Source: an uncultured Spartobacteria bacterium
Lineage (GTDB): Bacteria > Verrucomicrobiota > Verrucomicrobiia > Chthoniobacterales > Chthoniobacteraceae
DNA: 64,000 nucleotides
Assembly: GCA_903933715.1 (NCBI GenBank)
Contig: CAIZLD010000022.1
Coordinates: forward strand, 1-64,000
Direction of reading: 5' to 3'
The stretch's first letter is position 1, and every line of letters starts with the position of its first letter. Below, piece by piece: positions 42,788-50,888 of this stretch. The notes under the pieces are model-generated. The model had not been told where the DNA came from. It made no database searches and saw nothing but the letters and a program-made list of their open reading frames with translations. A program made the translations under genes and the position numbers.

Positions 42788-43810
42788 CTATGCCACCGGG
42801 TTGTTGATTCGATTCTCGAGTTCTTCCAAGGTTTTGATGACTTCCTCCCACAGCGGCGGCTCATGGAAAAACATATCGCGCATGGCCGCATAGTCCCGGG
42901 CCAACTCCTCCCGGCGGGCCTCCGGTGGCACGAGCCGAAAGGAACCAGGCACCGCCGTGTCATAGGCCGCCCATGTGGCTGCGAAGAATATCTTTTTGTG
43001 CGCCACAACGCGTTCGCGGAGATCATGTCGGCACAGCGCCAACTTGCCGCCATCATGGTTGGCCAACGCCGCGAGATCGGCGTAATGCCGGGAATACCGC
43101 TCAGGGGTCGGCTGTTCCGTCCGCCGATGGGCCTCGGCGTGTAGAATCGTCGCTTTCTCCCAAAAGGTGCGTTCAATCCCAAGCACAGGCACTTCTATCG
43201 GTTCGCCTTTCAATGCCTCAGGGAATGCATCCGCAACGTACGGTGTGAGCCGCCCCATCTGCACCGGCCAGCGATCCGACCGCGCACCACATTCGATTTT
43301 AACCACGGGACGAATATAGGATGGGGCGTCCGTCAACGCCGTAGGATAAGCAAAGAGCAGCGTCTGAGGGTCGGCTATATCGACTTCAAGAGACCAATCG
43401 CTGGCCCCCAAGCTTTCCATCATCACGGCACGCAAGGCCGGAAGCACATCGTCACGCAAACGGACTGCGCACGCTTTGGAAAGGTCATCCAAGAGTTGCC
43501 TGCGTTTGTTTCCGCTGGCTGCCCCTTCTGGATCCCGTTCACCCGAAAATCCGAGCCATTCCCGGCTCAACGAGATGTCAATGTCTTCAGAAAAACGGTG
43601 AATCGCCCCCCAAACCTTAGAGAGCGATGTGCCTCCCTTAAAAATAAAGTGCTCGCGCGCATCAGGCAGGGAGAAAAGCCGCCCCAGCGTCCAGCAAACC
43701 CAGAAGTCTTTCTCAATCATTGCGGCACGGAGGGTGATCACGCGTTCCGCCGCTTCAAAAAGCTCCCGGCGTTGAGAGGGGGTTAACCCGAGAATGGCGT
43801 GATCAGTCAT
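42788..43810 (-). CDS. AbiEii-like nucleotidyltransferase toxin of the island
   Basis: 340 aa; the signature is FIFKGGTSLSKVWG followed by RFSEDIDISLSREW, then VVKIECGARSD and ERTFWEKATILHAEAHR. It belongs to the large AbiEii/AbiGii class, distinct from the prophage copy (different length, little similarity outside the motif). It overlaps its antitoxin gene by eight bases. Expected to act as abortive-infection or stress toxin. Confidence 0.87.
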   Translation of the reverse strand: MTDHAILGLTPSQRRELFEAAERVITLRAAMIEKDFWVCWTLGRLFSLPDAREHFIFKGGTSLSKVWGAIHRFSEDIDISLSREWLGFSGERDPEGAASGNKRRQLLDDLSKACAVRLRDDVLPALRAVMMESLGASDWSLEVDIADPQTLLFAYPTALTDAPSYIRPVVKIECGARSDRWPVQMGRLTPYVADAFPEALKGEPIEVPVLGIERTFWEKATILHAEAHRRTEQPTPERYSRHYADLAALANHDGGKLALCRHDLRERVVAHKKIFFAATWAAYDTAVPGSFRLVPPEARREELARDYAAMRDMFFHEPPLWEEVIKTLEELENRINNPVA

Positions 43811-44429
43811 TTTTTGCTACCTCCTTGAAAATCGGTCGCATCCAGGCTGGCACGTAGCGCAAATCATCCATCAGCTGCTTCCGCGCTTCACGAGGAACCT
43901 GGCGTTTCAATTTTTGCAAATCCACCGCACTGACCTTCCCTCGTCCAAAACTCCGCAATGCCTCTGCCAGCCAACCGCTAAACCTTCCCGCCAATGCCAC
44001 GGACTTCGGAGAACGGCGTTTGAGCTTCACGGAAGATTTTCCGCCCACCGAAATGGTGCGCGAGCGCCCCGTTACGCCGTAGGTGGTGACCGCGGGCACT
44101 TGCGTGCTCAAATGCAGGACGTTTGCGGCTGCCGCCTTCGATGGCAGAAGTTTCAGAGCATCCCGTCGCGCAATGGCAGCCATTACGGCATCCGCTCCCG
44201 CTCCCACGGTGCCAATCAGCGGATGCTCGTGCGTTACTTCATAGACGCCACGCTGCACACGACGGATTTTTTCGTGTTTCACCAAGCGCGACAGCACCAT
44301 CCCCACGGATCTCGGATCCCCCGCATCGGCAAAATCAGACGGAGTAAAAGCCCAGCCGCGGCCCTTCCCCCGGATGCGCCGTAGGATCAGGCCCGAGGTT
44401 GCACCATAGGTGGAATCCCGATTCATCAT
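43803..44429 (-). CDS. AbiEi-like antitoxin (DUF6088 type)
   Basis: 208 aa, with a winged-helix start (ILRRIRGKGRGWAFTPSDF, VLSRLVKHEKIRRVQRGVYEV) and a body typical of DUF6088 partner proteins. An upstream in-frame ATG at 44459 lies inside the promoter spacer, so the start must be 44429 or 44426. The gene would then be nearly leaderless, like the prophage abiEi. Confidence 0.82.
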   Translation of the reverse strand: MMNRDSTYGATSGLILRRIRGKGRGWAFTPSDFADAGDPRSVGMVLSRLVKHEKIRRVQRGVYEVTHEHPLIGTVGAGADAVMAAIARRDALKLLPSKAAAANVLHLSTQVPAVTTYGVTGRSRTISVGGKSSVKLKRRSPKSVALAGRFSGWLAEALRSFGRGKVSAVDLQKLKRQVPREARKQLMDDLRYVPAWMRPIFKEVAKND

Positions 44430-44464
44430 GTTGAAAATATGGGCTCTTTCTTTCAACATGTCAA
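44427..44464 (-). promoter_or_regulatory. promoter and operator of the island AbiE-like pair
   Basis: On the minus strand: TTGACA (44464-44459), 17-base spacer, CATATT (44441-44436). A perfect 10 bp inverted repeat (44427-44436 and 44451-44460; CATGTTGAAA and its complement) covers the spacer and start codon. This fits autorepression by the antitoxin. Confidence 0.75.
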
Positions 44465-44490
44465 GGTGGGTTAATGTGCCTAATTTGAGG

Positions 44491-46092
44491 TTATTTGACA
44501 GCTAAAAGGCAAGCGATGATCGATTCGAGAAAATTGCCATTTACGAAAGGCACCTGGCCGAAGATGATTTCGGGTTCGCCTTCCAGCTTTGCAGCGAGAT
44601 GTCCCTTACCAAGCAGACGCTCTGCGCCCTTCTCTCCTAATGCGATTTCCGAGGTGCCCTCTCCATCGACACGAAGGACTAGGCGATTTCCAAGATTCGC
44701 CCGCAACTGCATCGGCATAACGTTGGCGTCGGGCCGCTGGGCGGCAAATACCAAAGAAATGCCAGCAGCTCTTGCTTTTACCCCGAGGCGACCAACGATA
44801 TCTGACACGGCATCTGCATAATCCGGCGTCATCATCCATTCTGCGAATTCATCATGGATAATCCACAGAAAAGGCAGGTGTTCCGTTGCCTCGGATTTCT
44901 TGTTGAGGTCAAAGATGTTCGACACCTTGTTTGCCTTCAGGACGGTGTAGCGCCGGTTCATCTCTTCAACCAAGCCATTCAAGGTTGCAATTGCCTTCTG
45001 TTGGTCGTCAATGATGCCGCCTTCGATGTGCGGAAGTCCCTCGAACGCGAAGTAGTCCACCCCGAGTTTTGGGTCGATGAGGAATATCTTGGCCTGTTCT
45101 GGAGTGTTGGTGCAGGCGATTCCTAAGATGATATTCTGCATCAGCACCGATTTTCCGCTACCGGTGGAACCAGCGATAAGCGTATGGGGTGCGTTTGATT
45201 TTGGCGACAGGAACAGCGGGGTGCTGTCTTCTTCCTTTACGCCAATGAGCAAATCATGATTCCCATTCGAACAATCCGGTGTCCAGTTCTTCCAAACCTC
45301 TGGAAGATGCAGGATGCGACGATTCGGGCGTGCGATTGCAATAACTACTGCCCCAGGTTCCGCCCGAACCGAAATCACGTTGAGGCGATGTGTCGTCAGG
45401 AATTCCAAGCGTCGTCTCAGCACCTGATCGATCGTGAGGTTCGCGCTGCCTTGAAATTTTAAGAGCGCAGCATTTGGCGTCAACGCACTGCTCAACAACT
45501 TGGATTGAAGTTGAAACTGTTGGAGAGCCCCCTTACACAGGCTTTCTGCCTGTTTCAACCAAACCGCATCAGCCTCACTGTCTTGAGTGGCACCCGTATA
45601 TTCGCTCAAAAGTTGGGCAATGCCTGGATAGGCCCAGGTGGAGGAGGCCGTGCCACCCTTAGGGGCCTGCTCCGGTGAAACCGTCGAGTTCGGTGTAGCG
45701 GTGGCACTTGGGGTAGGCTGACCGATGGGCGAGGGATATGACTTTTGAGCCCCTGAACTATCTCCGGCTCCTGTTGGAATCGGGATTGCCTCTGATGGTT
45801 CATCATCTGACCGCCGGGGTTGAATAATTTGAATTCGAGACGACGGGGTGCGGTAAGCCTGTTCCTTCCAGATATCCTCGTCGGCGACCATTTTCCGAAT
45901 CGGCAGCGGGTCGGTGTCGTTCCAATAGCTGAGGACCAATTCCCTCAGCCGCGCTCGTGAATAGACCTCTTGGTAAGAGTGCTCGGCCTCAGCTACCTCG
46001 GCGAAATCCGAGCATTCTGGTGCGTCAGAAGGACCAGAAACGAAGATGTGCGAATAGCCGCGAAGGTGGATGCCGCATTCCCCATCCCTTAC
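44491..46092 (-). pseudogene. FtsK/HerA-like ATPase (DptH-like), N-terminally truncated
   Basis: The open frame runs from 46092 with no usable ATG or GTG; the first start codon is TTG 45939. The upstream part (GYSHIFVSGPSDAPECSDFA, HSYQEVYSRARLRELVLSYW) reads as genuine protein, so the 5' end has been lost. Walker A is GSTGSGKS, Walker B LWIIHDEFAEW, with an RPDANVMPMQLRANLGNR sensor region. LIDPKLGVDYFAFEGLPHIE resembles the translocase DptH of phosphorothioation-dependent restriction systems, though ordinary FtsK-like defence ATPases are possible. No Dnd or Dpt partner genes are present. Confidence 0.6.
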
Positions 46093-46726
46093 CTATGCGG
46101 AGAGCCGCTATTTCGCATTGGCTTTGATCGAGATAGCCCATCGCTTCCGCGACGGCGAGCATGACCGGGTTGTTGGCCCACACGCCACCGTCGACGAGTT
46201 GAAGACCAGATTCGGTTTCGTCAGGTTGGAAGTAGGTTGGCGCGGCGCTGGTTGCGAGCGCGACGTGGACTGCGGTTTGTTTGTAGTCGGTTTGCAGGCG
46301 TCGATGGTGCGCCGTTTTGAAAATATGGATTGGGCCTGGGATTCTCGGCAGAGCAAATCAAGAACCTCTACCTCGAAAAGGCGGAGCAAATATTCCCCCC
46401 AAGCCTGCTCGGAAACGCAAAGCACTGGATCAGCGTCAAGTACTCCGCTCAGGGGCTAAAGGGAGCCTTAGAAGAACTCTTCCAGGACAAAAAACTCGGA
46501 GAGAGCACCAAGCGTCTGATTATCCCCGCATACGATCCTGCATTTCAGGGAAGCCCAACGCGATGATCCCTCCGGTGCTGGTTCCGGCGATCAGGTCGAA
46601 ATGATCGACAACCTTGGTATTATTTTCTTTCTCCCAGTTAGCCAGAAAGGCTGCCGTGAAGAGGCCTTTGAGTCCTCCCCCGTCAAGAGAGAGGATTTGA
46701 AAACGCCTAATGGATTTCTTTAGCAT
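46025..46726 (-). pseudogene. patatin-like phospholipase interrupted by an internal inversion
   Basis: The N-terminal part (46726 to 46559, minus strand) has FQILSLDGGGLKGLFTAAF, the oxyanion hole, and the nucleophile elbow GTSTGG. The middle (FSAEQIKNLYLEKAEQIFPP, KRLIIPAYDP) is encoded on the plus strand at 46330-46558. The C-terminal part (minus, 46329 to 46025) has HVALATSAAPTYF and the catalytic Asp in DGGVWANNP. Turning the middle back gives one continuous 233 codon frame. Its 3' end is joined to the truncated FtsK-like gene near 46092, so the natural C-terminus is lost as well. Patatins of this kind serve as effectors in CBASS and related defences. Confidence 0.82.
46330..46558. other. 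229 bp inverted segment within the patatin gene
   Basis: Ends are TTGGGC (46330-46335) and GCCCAA (46553-46558), a 6 bp inverted repeat. Both junctions become in-frame on re-inversion (Ala-Leu-Gly-Leu-Gly-Phe at one side, Gly-Ser-Pro-Ile-His at the other). No stop or frameshift has accumulated in any of the three parts. Confidence 0.8.
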
Positions 46727-46734
46727 GCCGTCAG

Positions 46735-46755
46735 TGTAAGCTGTGACAGCTTACA
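46735..46755. promoter_or_regulatory. palindromic operator in front of the patatin gene
   Basis: TGTAAGCTGT, one base, then its exact reverse complement, nine bases upstream of the patatin ATG at 46726. The half site TGTAAGCT is shared with the site before the XRE gene at 47823-47832. Confidence 0.7.
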
Positions 46756-46767
46756 GTCAACGGAATT

Positions 46768-47475
46768 TTATTGGAGCCAATTTTTTTCTGGGGGGAAGAT
46801 TTCTTGGAGACGAATTCTGGCCACTACGGGATTTACCTCGAAGGTCTCCGCGACCTCCGCTTCAGCTTTGGTTCGGAGTGTCTCCTTCAGTAATGACCCA
46901 AACTCGGTTTTTTCCGTGAACTGGTCGACGAGTCTTCGAACCAAGGGTTTTGGAAGCAGCAATCCTCCGATTGCGCGGTTTGCCTGCCATTCCCACCATT
47001 GGCCGTCATACTTTGGTATTGCGACTGCCGTGGGGGAAATATCTGAGTTTCGGCAGAGGAAGTTCCGAGGGGTGTTTGGGGCTGGATTATGACGGGTGAA
47101 GAGATCCCCTGTTTGCTCGGCGATGAAGAGTTTTGAATGAAGAAGCCCATGACCACCTTCGTGAGCAAGCGTAGAGCGAACTCGGCGTTCAGCCGTTGGT
47201 GTTCCCTCCTCCTCAATCCAAGGGGCGATCAAGATTCCGGTCACGGCCCCCTTGGCGTTAAATACTGTGGAGCCCATAATCCCTGGTCCCAACTCTTCGT
47301 AAGCGACCACAACTTGGAAATATTTCTCCAGAAAGAGATCGATTTTGATTGGAGAGGGTTCGGATGGCAGGCATTTCGAACTACGCAGGGCGTCGAGGCA
47401 GATGTCGTCAATTTCCTTCGCTTCGTAGAAGAGGCGAAGCGGAAAGGGCCCCTCCTTGGTTCGGGATTCTCTCAT
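46768..47475 (-). CDS. ImmA/IrrE-family metallopeptidase
   Basis: 235 aa with the zinc site HEGGH (HExxH) in RSTLAHEGGHGLLHSK. ImmA-type peptidases cleave the partner XRE repressor after DNA damage or a similar signal. It overlaps the XRE gene by four bases, so the two are made together. Confidence 0.88.
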   Translation of the reverse strand: MRESRTKEGPFPLRLFYEAKEIDDICLDALRSSKCLPSEPSPIKIDLFLEKYFQVVVAYEELGPGIMGSTVFNAKGAVTGILIAPWIEEEGTPTAERRVRSTLAHEGGHGLLHSKLFIAEQTGDLFTRHNPAPNTPRNFLCRNSDISPTAVAIPKYDGQWWEWQANRAIGGLLLPKPLVRRLVDQFTEKTEFGSLLKETLRTKAEAEVAETFEVNPVVARIRLQEIFPPEKNWLQ

Positions 47476-47819
47476 TTTTTGTCTTTGGTGAGTTTTTTGA
47501 CGATTTCTTGGGGATTGGAGCCGCTTGTCAACTTGTCCTTCAGTGTGCGGAAGGCCATGCCAGCCTGTGGATCAGCGAACATCATTTTCCTGATGGCCTC
47601 CGCCTCGTCACGAAAATCATACTGCCGGAGGTCATCTACGGGAACCCCGATTTCCTTGGCGAGGAGTTCAATCTTATCCGGAGATGGGAAGCGCCGACCG
47701 AGTTCGATGTCCGAGAGGAAGGCACCGGAAACGTTGATTTTTTTTGCGAGTTCCCGCAGGGAGATGTTTTTCTGCTCGCGCAGTTCGCGGAGTCGTGAGC
47801 CGAATGCGGTAGTGTTCAT
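47472..47819 (-). CDS. XRE-family repressor
   Basis: 115 aa; the HTH is at residues 6-60 (LRELREQKNISLRELAKKIN, FLSDIELGRRFPSPDKIELLAKEIG). Its own promoter region carries GTAAGCTTAC three bases upstream of the ATG. Together with the ImmA protein it forms a derepression switch of the kind used by integrative elements and defence islands. Confidence 0.88.
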   Translation of the reverse strand: MNTTAFGSRLRELREQKNISLRELAKKINVSGAFLSDIELGRRFPSPDKIELLAKEIGVPVDDLRQYDFRDEAEAIRKMMFADPQAGMAFRTLKDKLTSGSNPQEIVKKLTKDKK

Positions 47820-47822
47820 GCT

Positions 47823-47832
47823 GTAAGCTTAC
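47823..47832. promoter_or_regulatory. operator before the XRE gene
   Basis: GTAAGCTTAC, a perfect 10 bp palindrome adjacent to the XRE start at 47819; the preceding base also extends the match to the patatin site (TGTAAGCT). Confidence 0.62.
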
Positions 47833-48017
47833 GCATTCATTCTGAAAACTCCACTGATTTTTGATGGCTCTGCGCAAGAGAAATGAGCGAACCTTTTTCC
47901 ACCTCGGAAACATTACGCCCATCCGTTAGGCGCGTTCGTGGTTGTATTCCCACAAGGTTCTGGTTGAAAAACCGATGGCATGCTCGGATGTGTGGATGTG
48001 CTATGCTGGGGAATCCT

Positions 48018-48054
48018 GCTTGGACACTTCTTGGACACTTTTCTGGTTCCGAAG
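48018..48054 (+). repeat. 37 bp repeat at the right end of the island
   Basis: Partner of 42520-42556 (35 of 37 identical). It is 116 bp from the tRNA fragment, whereas the left copy is 50 bp from the tRNA, so flanking sequence differs. Confidence 0.65.
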
Positions 48055-48169
48055 TGTGTTTTTGTGTTCCGACATGCGATTGAGAACTACCGCGATTTAC
48101 TCTGGGTTTTTCTCTGTAAAACGGCCCAAATCGGAACATTTTCAAACTGTTCGGAACAGGTGCAGTAAG

Positions 48170-48214
48170 TGATTTGTAATCAGACGGTCGTCGGTTCGAA
48201 TCCGACTGCTGGCT
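48170..48214 (+). repeat. attachment site copy: 3' part of tRNA-Thr
   Basis: Exact duplicate of the tRNA 3' 45 bp without the 5' half, so it is not a tRNA gene. The following bases (CCTGTAAAT) also resemble those behind the intact gene (CTCTGTAAAT). It marks the right boundary of the 5.7 kb island. Confidence 0.85.
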
Positions 48215-48445
48215 GTCCTGTAAATTCCTCAAATACAGAGACTTGCATTCCCAAGCTCTCTACGTTCAGACCTGAAAGATTTTTTGGTTTGGTAGTTGCT
48301 TGGGGATTTTGGGGCGCAAGTGGCCATTTTCACCCTCCTTGGCCTCCATAACGGCTCTGCCCCCCAGGCCGAAACGCCCCCCCCAGCGTCTCGCGGTATG
48401 CTCCGCGACTGACGAGGCCAGCCGCCCGACAAGCAGAAATACCCC

Positions 48446-48682
48446 ATGACCGAACAACCCACCTACGAAGATACCACCACCCTGCGCAACCAATTCGCAG
48501 CCGCCGCTATCACTGGCATCCTAGCCAACAAGCACTGCAATGAAATGAGCACCCGTCAACTTGTCGATAACGCATTCGACATTGCCGAGATTATGGAACG
48601 CGAAGCCATTAAGCGCGAGGAAGCCAATCAGGAGGACGCCGACCAGGAAGAAGCCATCCAGGAAGCCAATCAGGAAGATTAG
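48446..48682 (+). CDS. small acidic phage-type protein, 78 aa
   Basis: Begins MTEQPTYEDTTTLRNQFAAA and ends in a Glu/Gln/Asp tail with repeated EEAxQE units. The first part matches a small protein type common in phages and mobile DNA (ALQG/ITGILAN region). The sequence ahead of it is G/C-rich with no promoter that I recognise. Function unknown. Confidence 0.55.
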   Translation: MTEQPTYEDTTTLRNQFAAAAITGILANKHCNEMSTRQLVDNAFDIAEIMEREAIKREEANQEDADQEEAIQEANQED

Positions 48683-48708
48683 GCCAGCCGTAGGCAGCGG
48701 GGTGTGCC

Positions 48709-49209
48709 ATGCGCTCTCCCGCTGCCGTTCCCGTTGGCGGGACGGCGGATAGCGGAGGGTCTCACACCCATATTTCTGGACAACTTACCGGGACCACAAA
48801 CACAACTGGCAACCATTCGCACGGGCTTTCAAAGTCGATTCAAACTCTTCCGTTTGTTGGGGATAACGTCGGGGCCGTGTGGCACAACGGCGGGACAACC
48901 TCTACCGATCTTGCGGGAGATCACGGCCACACCGTAACGATCCCATCTTTCAGTCTTGCGGGCGGAAACCATTCTCACAGCGTCACGATTCCGGCGCAAA
49001 ACACAAACACGACGGGGCTTGGGCAGGCCCACAACAATATGGGGCCGTTCATTGTGGTTAATATGTGGACAAGGGTTCTAAGTGACACCCCGGAGAACTT
49101 TGGGCCGCTTCCATTCCCGGCTGATCCCACGCTTTTGGTGGATGGCGTAACCGGGGAGGTTCGACGCCTGGTTGTAAACGACGGAATTTTAGGGCTTACA
49201 CCGGTTTAA
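48709..49209 (+). CDS. tail collar/fibre C-terminal domain, probable remnant
   Basis: 166 aa rich in Gly, Thr, Asn and His: GDHGHTVTIPSFSLAGGNHS, HSVTIPAQNTN and MGPFIVVNMWTRV, the pattern of tail-collar and microcystin-dependent protein C-termini. A normal protein would have an N-terminal shaft, missing here, so it is a fragment of a fibre gene or a small independent tip protein. Confidence 0.6.
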   Translation: MRSPAAVPVGGTADSGGSHTHISGQLTGTTNTTGNHSHGLSKSIQTLPFVGDNVGAVWHNGGTTSTDLAGDHGHTVTIPSFSLAGGNHSHSVTIPAQNTNTTGLGQAHNNMGPFIVVNMWTRVLSDTPENFGPLPFPADPTLLVDGVTGEVRRLVVNDGILGLTPV

Positions 49210-49212
49210 ATT

Positions 49213-49344
49213 ATGAAAAGCATCTTGTTTTTTTTCTTTCTCGCCGCTCGATGCCTTGCGGTTTCGCCGACCAATGAAGCCGTCATGACCGGCACGAACA
49301 CGCAGACGATTCTTGTGCGGATCGAGCAAGTCGGCTCTCAATAG
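49213..49344 (+). CDS. small exported peptide, 43 aa
   Basis: Starts MKSILFFFFLAARCLAVSPT, a signal-peptide-like leader, and follows the collar gene by three bases. The mature part (NEAVMTGTNTQTILVRIEQ) would be about 25 residues. Such short secreted products often follow tail genes in this kind of remnant. No homologue recognised. Confidence 0.4.
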   Translation: MKSILFFFFLAARCLAVSPTNEAVMTGTNTQTILVRIEQVGSQ

Positions 49345-49578
49345 CCCCAAGAGATTGCTGAGGGTTCCCCCCAGATCGAGCACCTACTTGAACGGTAGAG
49401 CCTTGGAGACGATTCCAGAATCCTGCTGAAACCCCTGAAGGCTTGACCGGCAATGCCGATCTGGACTTTCAGACTGTTGAACTGGGCGCAGATGTTTTTA
49501 ACGGTCTGCATAGACTTTGCCCGTCAGCGGAAAATGCTGTTTTTATGTCGCCCATGGCGTAGATTGAGCCGTGTCAAT

Positions 49579-49716
49579 ATGAACCGTCTGGCTCTCTGGT
49601 ATCTCGGACTTTTAAATACTTTTTGGGGCGCGATTCTCTTCTTCGCGCTCATGCCGGTTATTGGCATCGCCCTGTGGACGCTTCTTGCGGCCCTTGGTGC
49701 GATTTTCTCGCATTAG
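49579..49716 (+). CDS. small hydrophobic protein, 45 aa
   Basis: MNRLALWYLGLLNTFWGAIL followed by a second hydrophobic stretch, so it would span the membrane twice. No ribosome binding site. A GTGTCAA just upstream is the inverse of the phage motif and probably chance. Low confidence. The rest of 49345-49944 holds only weak ORFs on both strands. Confidence 0.3.
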   Translation: MNRLALWYLGLLNTFWGAILFFALMPVIGIALWTLLAALGAIFSH

Positions 49717-49944
49717 CCCCTCCATTGTTTTTCCTTTCGGCAAGCCCCTCGACGATCACCGCCAGATGTCTTGGAATGTTTTTCTCCGCTTTTTGCCGCG
49801 GCATCAAGCTTCGTCATGAAATTGCGGATGTTCTCTGCCCACGGGATTTTTGTCCCGACTGTGACTCCGATAAAAGCAGCGACAGCCCAGGGATTGACGA
49901 CGCCCCTTTTGCCTCGAAAAAACCGAATATCTCCCTTGCGGTTT

Positions 49945-49961
49945 AGTATCATACTGATACT
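49945..49961. promoter_or_regulatory. operator of the HicAB pair
   Basis: Perfect inverted repeat AGTATCA-TAC-TGATACT, eight bases before the hicA ATG. HicB proteins with a ribbon-helix-helix bind sites like this. Confidence 0.7.
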
Positions 49962-49969
49962 GTCTTCTC

Positions 49970-50164
49970 ATGCCCCGAAAGATTCGCCAGTTACTCAAAG
50001 ACCTCGAAAAGGCCGGATTCGAGTTTGAGCCCGGCAAGGGCAGTCATCGCAAGATGGTACACCCCTTAGGGCTGGTCGTAGTGGTCTCTGGTCAACTCGG
50101 GGAGGATGCGCGGCACTACCAAGAGAAAGACGTGAAACAAGCAATCAAGAGGGTCAAAAAATGA
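49970..50164 (+). CDS. hicA: HicA mRNA interferase toxin
   Basis: 64 aa: the double-stranded-RNA-binding-like fold with catalytic His in GKGSHRKMVHP. It cuts mRNA when not bound by HicB. It overlaps hicB by four bases. Confidence 0.9.
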   Translation: MPRKIRQLLKDLEKAGFEFEPGKGSHRKMVHPLGLVVVVSGQLGEDARHYQEKDVKQAIKRVKK

Positions 50165-50541
50165 AAGCCAAAGATTTTATGAAGGTGGTCGAATGGAGTG
50201 AAGAGGACGGCTGCTTTATCGGGAGCGCCCCGCCTCTTGTCGGTCAATGCTGCCACGGGGACACTGAAGAGGACGTGTACCGACAACTCGCCGTGATCGT
50301 TCCCGACGTGATCGAAACCTACGAGCGCCGTGGATTCGCCTTGCCGGAAGCTGCCGCAAATAAAAATTACAGCGGGAAGTTTGTTGTTCGCGTGAATCCA
50401 GAGGTTCACAAAGCCGCCGCGATCCGCGCCATGCTGGAGCGCCGGAGCCTCAATTCCTACATTGAAGCCGCCCTGGAGCGGTCGTGCATCGCGGCATCCG
50501 CACCAGCGCGGAAAACCCGGCGCAAAAGGCCAGCGGCGTAA
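50161..50541 (+). CDS. hicB: HicB antitoxin with C-terminal ribbon-helix-helix
   Basis: 126 aa. Residues 1-60 form the partial RNase H fold (EWSEEDGCFIGSAPPLVG, YRQLAVIVPDVIETYERRG); residues 75-110 form the DNA-binding ribbon-helix-helix (GKFVVRVNPEVHKAAAIRAM). The C-terminal tail is basic. Confidence 0.9.
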   Translation: MKAKDFMKVVEWSEEDGCFIGSAPPLVGQCCHGDTEEDVYRQLAVIVPDVIETYERRGFALPEAAANKNYSGKFVVRVNPEVHKAAAIRAMLERRSLNSYIEAALERSCIAASAPARKTRRKRPAA

Positions 50542-50586
50542 TTTGACGCGCCGGGATGCTGACAACCTTGCGGAATCGAAAAAAAG

Positions 50587-50622
50587 ATGCGCGAAATGAT
50601 CTCAGCGCATGGCGTTTTTTTT
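50587..50622. terminator. bidirectional intrinsic terminator between hicB and tRNA-Gln
   Basis: ATGCGC (50587-50592) pairs with GCGCAT (50605-50610). Eight T follow after GGCG, and seven A precede the stem, so it can serve hicB on the plus strand and the tRNA on the minus strand. Confidence 0.55.
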
Positions 50623-50712
50623 GAAAATGCTTCGGGCCGGGATTCTTTTTATTTTTGGAACTTTTCCAGAACTTTTTCCTGCCGAATGGCCGGGAACCGT
50701 GATGAATACAAG

Positions 50713-50783
50713 TTGCCTTACTAGGACTCGAACCTAGACAAAGAGATTCAGAATCTCTCGTGCTACCATTACACCATAAGGCA
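50713..50783 (-). tRNA. tRNA-Gln (CTG)
   Basis: On the minus strand the acceptor is TGCCTTA with TAAGGCA (T1-A72, typical for Gln), the anticodon loop TTCTGAA has CTG, and the T arm is CTAGGTTCGAGTCCTAG. Confidence 0.92.
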
Positions 50784-50888
50784 ATTTGGATTGCCGCTCG
50801 CTTTCGACTCGCGGGGTTCGGAGTTGTAGCCGCAAACCGGGTCCGCTGCAATAGAAATTTCCTCGCGAATCCGCTCGCTCGCAATCCC

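Noticed and set aside
42682-43182. Overlapping frames in the AbiEii-like gene as a second protein
   Set aside because: Shadow frames of the nucleotidyltransferase gene.
47837-48232. 131 aa minus-strand ORF with SDSNRRPSDYKSLTAPVP-like start
   Set aside because: This peptide is the well-known false translation of the antisense tRNA 3' end. The ORF covers the att copy.
49571-49577. GTGTCAA before the 45 aa ORF as a further start motif
   Set aside because: It is in the opposite orientation and only one base from the ATG, so it does not fit the rule.
49713-49952. 79 aa minus-strand ORF
   Set aside because: No start signal, no known domain, and its upstream end overlaps the HicAB operator; left as unsupported.
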